DNA of 5,221 bases from CACKLF01 sp002725175 (GTDB taxonomy: Bacteria > Pseudomonadota > Alphaproteobacteria > Rhodobacterales > Rhodobacteraceae): assembly GCA_002725175.2 (NCBI GenBank), contig PBQX02000102.1, positions 1 to 5,221 of the forward strand. Reading direction: 5' to 3'. Position 1 is the first letter of the stretch. Each line of letters begins with the position of its first letter. Below, piece after piece: positions 1 to 5,221 of this stretch. A program made the translations under genes and the position numbers. The notes beneath the pieces are model-generated. The model was not told the DNA's origin. It saw only the letters and a list, made by a program, of their open reading frames with translations, and searched no databases.

Positions 1-654
1 ACAGATTTGATGACTAACACCTGATTTTGTTCCATGAGCTTCAACTCCACCAAGTTCTTCGTAACTTACATCCTCACCAGTTACAGTTTTTACAACACCT
101 GGACCTGTTACATACAACTGGCCAATCCCTTGTACTTGAAAAATAAAATCAGTTAATGCAGGACTGTATACAGCGCCTCCAGCGGAAGGCCCAACTACTA
201 CTGAAATTTGAGGAATCTTTCCTGAAGCTTCTACATTCTTTTTGAAAATTTGTGCATAACCATACAATGAAGAGATACCTTCTTGAATACGTGCTCCACC
301 AGAATCTTTGATTCCGATTATTGGTGCCCTTGCATCAAGTGCCAAATCCATCACTCTCAAGATTTTCTTTGCAACTATTTCTCCGAGGCTCCCTCCCATA
401 ATTGAGAAGTCTTCTGAAAATACATACACTGGCCTACCATGAATTGTTCCAGATCCAGTGATTACTGCTTCTCCATCTGGATTCTCATCTGAAACAACAT
501 TTTCATCAATTTCTGTAAAAGAACCTTCATCCAAAAGAAGATCAATTCTTTCATAGGCAGATAACTTACCTTTAGGGTGTTGTATTTTCTTAGCTTTTTC
601 GTCCCTATTATTAGCTAAATTTTCGTCTGACATGCCCAACTTTCTTGTTTTCAT
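1..654 (-). CDS. Acyl-CoA carboxylase carboxyltransferase (beta) subunit, PccB/AccD5 type, N-terminal part
   Basis: The minus strand is open from an ATG at 654 to the window edge: 218 codons of a protein family usually 510-540 residues long, so the C-terminal 60% lies outside. The family transfers a carboxyl group from carboxybiotin to an acyl-CoA (propionyl-, acetyl- or methylmalonyl-CoA) in the cytoplasm. Visible signatures are YERIDLLLDEGSFTEID (residues 34-50), the first crotonase-like oxyanion-hole segment DSGGARIQEG (117-126) and the glycine-rich GPSAGGAVYSPA (155-166), followed by YVTGP (181-185). Substrate choice cannot be read from this half, so PccB, AccD5 and MmdA-like decarboxylase subunits all remain possible. 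The start is uncertain: an in-frame ATG at 633 (residue 8, giving MSDENLANN) is equally plausible, and neither start has a clear Shine-Dalgarno sequence. The gene is divergent from a biotin-protein ligase, which supports a biotin-dependent role. It contains no ambiguous bases. Confidence 0.95.
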   Translation of the reverse strand, partial: MKTRKLGMSDENLANNRDEKAKKIQHPKGKLSAYERIDLLLDEGSFTEIDENVVSDENPDGEAVITGSGTIHGRPVYVFSEDFSIMGGSLGEIVAKKILRVMDLALDARAPIIGIKDSGGARIQEGISSLYGYAQIFKKNVEASGKIPQISVVVGPSAGGAVYSPALTDFIFQVQGIGQLYVTGPGVVKTVTGEDVSYEELGGVEAHGTKSGVSHQIC

Positions 655-706
655 GTTTATTGTTAATGTAAGTATTTGACCTACATATATGTAAAGAAGT
701 AACAAG
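655..706. promoter_or_regulatory. Divergent intergenic region with 12-bp palindrome
   Basis: This 52-bp spacer separates the two divergent starts and must carry, or overlap, promoters for both directions unless they lie inside the genes. It contains the perfect palindrome TACATATATGTA at 682-693, with no extension of the symmetry on either side. A TTGACC (676-681) resembles a plus-strand -35 box, but a 17-bp spacer would put the -10 box on top of the ligase start region, so I do not call a promoter. The palindrome could be an operator, or simply overlapping AT-rich -10 elements of the two promoters. Confidence 0.4.
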
Positions 707-1363
707 ATGAAGACTATTTTTTTCGAATCTATAGATAATACTCAGAATTATGCTCTAGAAAACTATGATTCTGAACCACTTTTAGTTCTTAGTTACTCAC
801 AAGAATCAGGAAGAGGTAGAGAAAAAAAAGAATGGCAGAATGCAGATCAGAGCCTTGCAGTTTCTTTAGTATTTGAAAATAATAATGAAAAATTAAATAA
901 CACACTGGTCCCCTTAATTGCTGGATTCTGCTTTTTAGAAGTTGTTGAAAATGAAGAACTTAAACTTAAATGGCCTAATGATATTAATTTAAAGGAAAAT
1001 AAAATTGGAGGGATTTTAGTAGAAGAACACAAAGGGGTTATATGTGTTGGTCTTGGAGTTAATTATTTTTGGGCGAATCCAAGCATTCCTAATGCTGGTT
1101 CTTTATATGATGAAAAAATAGATAACACTTTAATAAATTCAGATGCCGAAAAATGGGGAAGGTTAGTCTTAGATTTTGTTGAAAATAATAAATTTAAATT
1201 ACCAGAATATAAAGAAAAACTGACAACACTTGGAAAGCTTGTTGAATACCCTGAAGGAAGAGGCTGGGCGAGAGATGTAGATATTGATGGNTCCTTAATC
1301 ATTGAAACCCCTGAAGGTCAGTTTATTAATTTAACCTCCCCCTTAATTACAGAAGTGAAGTAG
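707..1363 (+). CDS. birA: Biotin-[acetyl-CoA-carboxylase] ligase, stand-alone catalytic form
   Basis: Class I biotin-protein ligase (218 residues). It makes biotinyl-AMP from biotin and ATP and attaches biotin to the lysine of carboxylase carrier domains in the cytoplasm. Motifs in order are NTQN (residues 11-14, the biotin-binding S/N-T-N/Q segment), GRGREKKEW (35-43, the adenylate-binding loop), LKWPNDI (87-93), KIGGILVE (99-106, K99 matching the catalytic lysine of E. coli BirA) and VGLGVN (114-119). A short SH3-like C-terminal segment containing IDGSL lies at about 192-196; the ambiguous codon there is GGN, so glycine whatever the base. There is no N-terminal helix-turn-helix domain (E. 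coli BirA has 321 residues), so it should not act as the bio-operon repressor. One oddity is that the usual GRGRRG glycine is replaced by K40. A weak AAAGAAG (693-699) precedes the start by 7 bp. It heads a four-gene run and faces away from the carboxylase gene whose complex it would help activate. Confidence 0.93.
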   Translation: MKTIFFESIDNTQNYALENYDSEPLLVLSYSQESGRGREKKEWQNADQSLAVSLVFENNNEKLNNTLVPLIAGFCFLEVVENEELKLKWPNDINLKENKIGGILVEEHKGVICVGLGVNYFWANPSIPNAGSLYDEKIDNTLINSDAEKWGRLVLDFVENNKFKLPEYKEKLTTLGKLVEYPEGRGWARDVDIDXSLIIETPEGQFINLTSPLITEVK

Positions 1364-1377
1364 TTATTATTAACAGT

Positions 1378-1383
1378 GGTGGA
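1378..1383 (+). promoter_or_regulatory. Ribosome binding site of the two-domain oxidoreductase
   Basis: GGTGGA lies six bases before the ATG at 1390, in the 26-bp gap after the ligase stop. It is the best Shine-Dalgarno-like sequence in the window and supports this start; the other genes have weak or no such site. Confidence 0.6.
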
Positions 1384-1389
1384 TATTAA

Positions 1390-3489
1390 ATGAAGCAGTT
1401 AGTTGTAGAAAGAAATAATCCTGATCCTATATTATGGGATACACCAATCCCACAACCTGGACCGGGAGAAGTCTTAATTAAAAATCATTATTCCGTTGTG
1501 TCTTCTGGGACAGAGCTNGCAACTATTGATTCAGCAAATAGATCAGTAGGAGATAAGTTACAAGATTCCTCAAACATTACNAAAGGTTTAGAGTTACTAG
1601 AAAAAGAAGGAGCTGGGGCTGTCTGGAATGCAGTCTTTCCAAAAAACATACTTCCTATACAGCTTGGCTATAGCTCTAGTGGAGAAGTTGTTGAAGTAGG
1701 AGAAGGNGTNAAAGATTTTCATGTTGGAGAAAAAGTTGTATCAAATGGAAATCATGCAGAATATGTATTAGTTAATCAGAATTTATGTACANGAATTCCA
1801 GACGANACAAGCATGAAAGAAGCTGCCTTTACAGTTCTTGGAAGTATAGCTCTTCATAGCTTGAGGTTATCTGATACTTCATTAGGTTCTAAGGTTGTAG
1901 TAATAGGTTTAGGTATTGTTGGACAGTTAGTCTANAGGCTTGCAGAAGCACAAGGATCNGATGTAATTGGTATAGACCCAGACTCAAGTAGACATTTAGA
2001 AAATAAAAATAATTACGAAACAGTTGAAGGGTTAAATCTAGAAAACGTAGATTCNGTGATTATTACTGCTGCTTCATCAAGCAATGANCCAATAGAAGTT
2101 GCTACAAAAATAGCNAGAAACAAGGCGAAAATTGTAGTTGTTGGAGATATACCTTTAAATATTTCAAGAAACGAGTTTTACTACAAAGAGCTTGAACTAG
2201 TGGTCTCTAAATCATATGGTCCAGGCAGGTACGATAAACAATATGAAATACTTGGAAAAGATTATCCAATTGAGTATGTTAGGTGGACTGAAAATAGAAA
2301 CTTCGAGGCATTTATAAAGCTACTTTCATTNAACCAGATTGAATTAAGTGATTTGGTTACTGAGGAGATAGATTTTAATGATTCACCTGATGTATATAAG
2401 AAATTTGATGGAAGCAATAAACCTTTATCAATTCTTTTACGATATGAAATAAAAACAGATCCAAAGATTGATTTTGAAAAAGTTGAACTTGACCCTGAAC
2501 CTAATGTTGGAAAAGTTAAAGTAGGCATCATAGGAGCTGGAAATTTTGCTTCAACAACAATATTACCNATNTTGAAAGAACTAAGAAAAGACTGTCAAGT
2601 ATTAGGGATTGCTTCCTCAGGAGGTTTAAGTTCAGAACTTTTAGCAAGAAGTTTTAAAGTTAAAAATAAATATGAAACTGAGTCTGAAATATTAGATGCA
2701 GAAGAAATCGACGCAGTTTTTATTTTGACTCAACACTTTAATCATGCCGAATTGGTTATAAAAGCCTTAGACGCGGGTAAAGCAGTTTATGTTGAAAAAC
2801 CTCTTGCTATAGAAGCCTCAGCTATAACTGAAATAGAAGAGGCAATGTACAATGCAGACAATCCAAAAATCTTTCTTGGCTTCAATAGAAGATTTGCAAG
2901 CGCTACTCAATTTGTAAAAACAAAATTAAATAATTCACCAGCAAATAGTATTAATTTTAGATTCAGTGTTCCACCACTTGATAAAGACCACTGGACAAAT
3001 GTTGAAGAGATAGGGGGAGGTAGAATTGTTGGAGAAGCCATTCATGCTATTGATTTAGCATGTTATTTGTTTGACTCACTCCCACAAAGCATCTCGTCTT
3101 CTTCTCCAATTGATAAAGAAAANAATAANGCTTTAGATANTCAAGTATTTTTAAATATNAANTTTGCAAATGGTTCTCATGCAGCAATTCAGTATTTTTC
3201 TGAAACTAACCAAGCATTGACAAAAGAAAGAGTTGANATACATGGAAATGGCAATTCATACATAGTNGAAGATTTTCAACTCTTAAGATATTTGGAAGGN
3301 ACTTTAGACAAAAGCAAGATTTTTAATGAAGGAAAAGGGCACAAAGAGTCAATTACTGCNTTCTTTNCATATGTNAGAGATGAAATATCTAATCCATATA
3401 CTTGGTTAGAGTTGAAAAGTATTTCTCTAGCAGGCATCTATGCNCAAAAATATTTAAACTCCGGCAAGCAGCATGGAATTTTTGAATGA
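1390..3489 (+). CDS. Bi-domain oxidoreductase: zinc-less MDR dehydrogenase fused to Gfo/Idh/MocA dehydrogenase
   Basis: A 699-residue natural fusion matching the known bi-domain oxidoreductase family (about 700 residues) in length and order. Residues 1 to about 350 are a medium-chain dehydrogenase: SVVSSGTE near 36-43, LGYSSSGEVVEVG, GEKVVSNGNHAEYV, and a Rossmann loop GLGIVG (173-178) with D196 ending the second strand, which favours NAD over NADP. The zinc-ligand cysteine, the GHE motif and the four-cysteine structural zinc loop are absent, as is usual in this family. Residues about 375-699 are a Gfo/Idh/MocA unit: GIIGAGNFA (379-387), the EKP catalytic motif (469-471), GFNRRFA (497-503) and GEAIHAIDLA with H552 and D555. 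The substrate is unknown. The family is often found in polysaccharide or nucleotide-sugar loci, but none is visible here. The gene has 26 ambiguous bases, 23 at third positions. TAN at codon 182 (1935) could spell a stop, but Tyr is far likelier. It starts 26 bp after the ligase and ends in an ATGA overlap with the next gene. Confidence 0.92.
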   Translation: MKQLVVERNNPDPILWDTPIPQPGPGEVLIKNHYSVVSSGTEXATIDSANRSVGDKLQDSSNIXKGLELLEKEGAGAVWNAVFPKNILPIQLGYSSSGEVVEVGEXXKDFHVGEKVVSNGNHAEYVLVNQNLCTXIPDXTSMKEAAFTVLGSIALHSLRLSDTSLGSKVVVIGLGIVGQLVXRLAEAQGXDVIGIDPDSSRHLENKNNYETVEGLNLENVDXVIITAASSSNXPIEVATKIXRNKAKIVVVGDIPLNISRNEFYYKELELVVSKSYGPGRYDKQYEILGKDYPIEYVRWTENRNFEAFIKLLSXNQIELSDLVTEEIDFNDSPDVYKKFDGSNKPLSILLRYEIKTDPKIDFEKVELDPEPNVGKVKVGIIGAGNFASTTILXXLKELRKDCQVLGIASSGGLSSELLARSFKVKNKYETESEILDAEEIDAVFILTQHFNHAELVIKALDAGKAVYVEKPLAIEASAITEIEEAMYNADNPKIFLGFNRRFASATQFVKTKLNNSPANSINFRFSVPPLDKDHWTNVEEIGGGRIVGEAIHAIDLACYLFDSLPQSISSSSPIDKEXNXALDXQVFLNXXFANGSHAAIQYFSETNQALTKERVXIHGNGNSYIXEDFQLLRYLEXTLDKSKIFNEGKGHKESITXFFXYXRDEISNPYTWLELKSISLAGIYXQKYLNSGKQHGIFE

Positions 3490-3536
3490 AGAAATTATTA
3501 ATAATTTCTATNTCACTAATAATGATTTCTTATTGC
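3486..3536 (+). other. Predicted lipoprotein signal peptide
   Basis: The first 17 codons give a lysine pair (K2-K3), a hydrophobic core (L4 to M13, with residue 9 Ile or Met) and ISYC, followed by Ser-Gly-Glu. C17 would be the lipidated cysteine of a type II signal peptide. Tyr at the -1 position is unusual, since Gly, Ala or Ser is normal, so cleavage by signal peptidase I or retention as an anchor is the alternative. The acidic, low-complexity sequence just after it is typical of a tether between membrane and folded domain. Confidence 0.65.
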
Positions 3537-5129
3537 TCNGGTGAGACCTCTTCATCAAATGATCAAGTGATGGTTGAAGAGGAGACAAATGATCAACTGA
3601 TGGTTGAAGAGGAGAANGAGGAAAAAGATTTATATATAATTGACTATCNTGCTGANGANNTTGACGTGGACTGGCTNGTTGNNTGTNTAGTTTCTAAAGG
3701 NTGGGACAATATTCCAAAGATAGAAGNAATGGGNAATACAGTCAATCTAATATTTGAGGGNCCTTGGNATGGTTCNCTTTATGANTCTTTANNAGNTGAA
3801 TGTGAAGAAGAAAGAAGAGCGGATGAAGGAGATCATCACGAAGATGAAGGAGATCATCAGGAAGATGAAGGAATANAGGCCAAAAAAGCTGAAGAAATTC
3901 TACAAGAAAATTTAGGATCTTATGCTGGACTATGGCAAGAACCAGGTGTTGAGTGGATAGATTTTAATTTCAATACGGAGTATATTCTCTGCGATGATCC
4001 CGACGGCTATTGCGCAGGTTGGGAACAAAACGCAAGTCAAGAGTGTAAAGATAGCTATATTTTTAAGCGAAATTTAACACAAGAAGAACAAGAAAATAAT
4101 TGGAAATATGAAAGGTGTATTTATCAAATGGTATTTAAGCCATTTAATCCTCTCGTCGAAGATCGTACACCTACTCCACCAAATCAGGAACAAAAAAACA
4201 ATGCTGAAAGGTTAAGAGAGTATGGATGGAATAAAGCACAAGATATAGAAATTACTTTTAGAGTTGCTAGTGATATTCCAGAAGAAATTGTTGAAGCCTC
4301 AAAAGATGGAATGTATAAAGCGATTGAAGTTTTAGGAAATTATGGTCCTATGAGAGTATATTACATAGGAAACGATGTTGATGTTATTGATGATATAATT
4401 TTGGATTTCTGTGAATTTAATTATCCTGGTGAGCCAGTTCAACGGTGCGTAGATGATCAAGGTCAAGGAATGAGAGAGATGGCTTATATATATCCAGGAG
4501 CAAATGGATTTGCACAACATTCATGGTATATAGAAAAACCCGTACAGTCATTTGTTCATAACCCATCAGCAGGTGAAAACAATGAATTCATGTATGAACT
4601 TAATCGTGACAGAATGGTTAACGCTCATGAATATTTTCACGTTTATCAAGAAGCTCATGTTTTATACAGACCAAGCTGGATAGGTTTTGGATGGGACATA
4701 CCTAGATGGGTAGGGGAAGGTAGTGCTGTATATTTTGAAACTAATCTTGCCAATAAAAATGGTTGGGGGAATAGAAATGAAATAGTTAAAGAATCTCTAT
4801 ATACCATTGCGGAACATAGAGTAAGGTTTCCTGGATTATCAGTTGGTGATACTGAGTCAGAAGAACAAGTCCAAAGAATAAATCAATATTGTTTTCAGAT
4901 GTGCTTGGGAGGTCTTCAGTATGAATTCGGCCATATTGCATTCGAGCTTTTAGCAAAGAAAACATCTCCAGATGCAATTATTCTTGATTTCTGGCCGATT
5001 GCTGCAGAGTATGGATGGTATGAAGCTTTTAATCAGGTCTTTTCTATGACTACTGAAGAGTTTTATGAAGAATATGAGGAGTTCTTAAGGAAACCTTTTA
5101 ATGAACAGCTTGAAGAACTTACTGGATAA
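3486..5129 (+). CDS. Putative lipoprotein zinc metallopeptidase (HEYFH...E, peptidase-MA-like)
   Basis: I do not recognise this 547-residue protein as a named family member. Order: lipoprotein signal (1-17); acidic repeats (25-43); a variable segment (about 55-106); a second acidic, His-containing repeat (113-129); then a long globular part. The key signature is AHEYFHVYQ (380-388), an HExxH zinc site. It is followed 25 residues after H385 by RWVGEGSAVYFE (407-418), where E411 fits the third zinc ligand of gluzincins. The C-terminal pattern GHIAFELL...DFW...GWYEAFNQVFSMTTEEFYEEYEEF also resembles helical ends of clan MA peptidases. Besides C17 there are ten cysteines (67, 106, 169, 176, 187, 211, 309, 321, 469, 473), suggesting disulfides and an extracytoplasmic location. 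Substrate is unknown. Its ATG overlaps the upstream TGA, with only a weak GGA at 3475-3477, so translation is probably coupled. All 22 ambiguous bases lie before 3877, leaving the catalytic part clean. Confidence 0.8.
   Translation: MKKLLIISXSLIMISYCXGETSSSNDQVMVEEETNDQLMVEEEXEEKDLYIIDYXAXXXDVDWXVXCXVSKXWDNIPKIEXMXNTVNLIFEXPWXGXLYXSLXXECEEERRADEGDHHEDEGDHQEDEGIXAKKAEEILQENLGSYAGLWQEPGVEWIDFNFNTEYILCDDPDGYCAGWEQNASQECKDSYIFKRNLTQEEQENNWKYERCIYQMVFKPFNPLVEDRTPTPPNQEQKNNAERLREYGWNKAQDIEITFRVASDIPEEIVEASKDGMYKAIEVLGNYGPMRVYYIGNDVDVIDDIILDFCEFNYPGEPVQRCVDDQGQGMREMAYIYPGANGFAQHSWYIEKPVQSFVHNPSAGENNEFMYELNRDRMVNAHEYFHVYQEAHVLYRPSWIGFGWDIPRWVGEGSAVYFETNLANKNGWGNRNEIVKESLYTIAEHRVRFPGLSVGDTESEEQVQRINQYCFQMCLGGLQYEFGHIAFELLAKKTSPDAIILDFWPIAAEYGWYEAFNQVFSMTTEEFYEEYEEFLRKPFNEQLEELTG
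3556..3615 (+). repeat. 30-bp tandem duplication, two copies, in frame
   Basis: Two adjacent 30-bp units (3556-3585 and 3586-3615) differ only at one base (G3567 versus C3597), which changes Val to Leu. They encode NDQVMVEEET and NDQLMVEEE just after the lipobox of the putative metallopeptidase. The near identity points to a recent duplication; being a multiple of three, copy number can change without breaking the frame. Confidence 0.9.
3649..3796 (+). other. Cluster of 18 ambiguous bases (polymorphic or poorly assembled segment)
   Basis: Eighteen n calls fall in 148 bp, the densest patch in the window. It covers residues about 55-104 of the putative metallopeptidase, between the two repeat tracts. 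Nine fall at first or second codon positions, for example in the codons CNT, NTT, GNN, GNA, NAT, NNA and GNT, so many would change the amino acid. The frame stays open. It is either real strain diversity or misalignment of reads over repeats. Confidence 0.75.
3822..3872 (+). repeat. 21-bp tandem repeat, 2.4 copies, in frame, acidic and His-containing
   Basis: Units at 3822-3842 and 3843-3863 differ at one base (C3839 versus G3860), and a partial third copy covers 3864-3872. They encode DEGDHHE, DEGDHQE and DEG (residues 113-129). The unit length preserves the frame. The tract may be a flexible tether, or the Asp/Glu/His mix may weakly bind divalent metal; the sequence alone does not decide. 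Confidence 0.88.
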
Positions 5130-5145
5130 AAATTTTTTAAATTAA

Positions 5146-5221
5146 ATGAAACTTAAAGGTACTGAATTTCAAATTTTAGTATGGAAAGAAATAGCCAAAA
5201 TTCCATACGGCCAAACTAGAA
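5146..5221 (+). CDS. O6-alkylguanine-DNA alkyltransferase (MGMT/Ogt) family protein, N-terminal fragment
   Basis: Twenty-five codons are present before the window ends, reading MKLKGTEFQILVWKEIAKIP then YGQTR. This matches the start of the DNA-binding domain of alkyltransferases (consensus roughly T-x-F-Q-x-x-V-W ... IP-x-G-x-T), which repair O6-alkylguanine by transferring the alkyl group to a cysteine. That active-site PCHR motif lies outside the window, so a true methyltransferase cannot be told from an alkyltransferase-like protein. A TAA directly before the ATG (5143-5145) fixes the start, so the usual N-terminal domain of Ada/Ogt proteins is absent and this should be a short, single-domain form. 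It begins 16 bp after the metallopeptidase stop with no Shine-Dalgarno sequence in the AT-only gap, which suggests co-transcription and perhaps reinitiation. Confidence 0.82.
   Translation, partial: MKLKGTEFQILVWKEIAKIPYGQTR

Noticed and set aside
676..704. TTGACC as -35 box of a plus-strand sigma-70-type promoter
   Set aside because: The matching -10 position would fall at about 699-704, which reads GTAACA, a poor match and too close to the start at 707 for a normal leader.
847..1302. Minus-strand open frames opposite the biotin ligase
   Set aside because: They are antisense to a gene with clear family motifs, encode Ser/Phe/Leu-rich sequences typical of reverse reading of AT-rich genes, and show no domain or ribosome site.
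1933..1935. TAN codon in the oxidoreductase as a possible premature stop
   Set aside because: TAA or TAG would break the gene inside an otherwise intact Rossmann fold, with conserved family sequence continuing for over 500 residues. TAT or TAC (Tyr) is the sensible reading.
3556..3872. Tandem repeats as a CRISPR-like array
   Set aside because: The units are directly adjacent with no spacers, lie in frame inside a coding gene and have lengths that are multiples of three.
3876..3878. NAG codon in the metallopeptidase gene as a possible TAG stop
   Set aside because: The frame runs on for more than 400 codons with coherent motifs; Lys, Glu or Gln fits the acidic/basic context (Ala-Lys-Lys follows).
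4332..4977. Minus-strand open frames opposite the metallopeptidase
   Set aside because: Short, without recognisable motifs, and lying over the conserved catalytic part of the sense gene; they are reading-frame shadows.
5128..5138. A5T6 run after the metallopeptidase stop, as a possible terminator
   Set aside because: It is self-complementary but has no GC-rich stem and no loop, and the next gene starts eight bases later. A rho-independent terminator is not supported.

Overview
This window is a stretch of AT-rich bacterial chromosome (about one third G+C by eye). It holds five protein-coding genes, two of them cut by the window edges. I see no RNA gene, insertion sequence, CRISPR array or phage gene. 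It also carries 49 undetermined bases (n), all between 1291 and 3876. In the large oxidoreductase gene they fall almost only at third codon positions, so the sequence looks like a consensus of several closely related strains, probably from an environmental co-assembly. The organism cannot be fixed from the sequence. A low-GC free-living bacterium, possibly a marine actinobacterial lineage, would fit the divergent acyl-CoA carboxylase / biotin ligase pair and the lipoprotein, but this is a weak inference.

Layout: positions 654 to 1 on the minus strand encode the N-terminal 218 residues of a biotin-dependent acyl-CoA carboxylase carboxyltransferase (beta) subunit of the PccB/AccD5 type. A 52-bp spacer with a perfect 12-bp palindrome separates it from a divergent plus-strand run of four tightly packed genes. 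These are a stand-alone biotin-protein ligase (707-1363), a two-domain oxidoreductase fusing a zinc-less medium-chain dehydrogenase to a Gfo/Idh/MocA dehydrogenase (1390-3489), a predicted lipoprotein with a gluzincin-like HEYFH...E metallopeptidase signature (3486-5129), and the first 25 codons of an O6-alkylguanine-DNA alkyltransferase-family protein (5146 to the window end). Spacings of 26 bp, a 4-bp ATGA overlap and 16 bp suggest one transcript.

How the genes work together: only the first pair has an obvious functional link. The ligase would attach biotin to the carrier protein that feeds carboxybiotin to the carboxyltransferase. The other three genes look like unrelated passengers of a compact operon. 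The most interesting item is the unrecognised lipoprotein. It joins a conserved-looking, cysteine-rich, putatively zinc-dependent peptidase domain to a short N-terminal region with two kinds of in-frame acidic tandem repeat and an intense cluster of polymorphic, often amino-acid-changing positions. That looks like a variable surface stalk on a conserved enzyme head.
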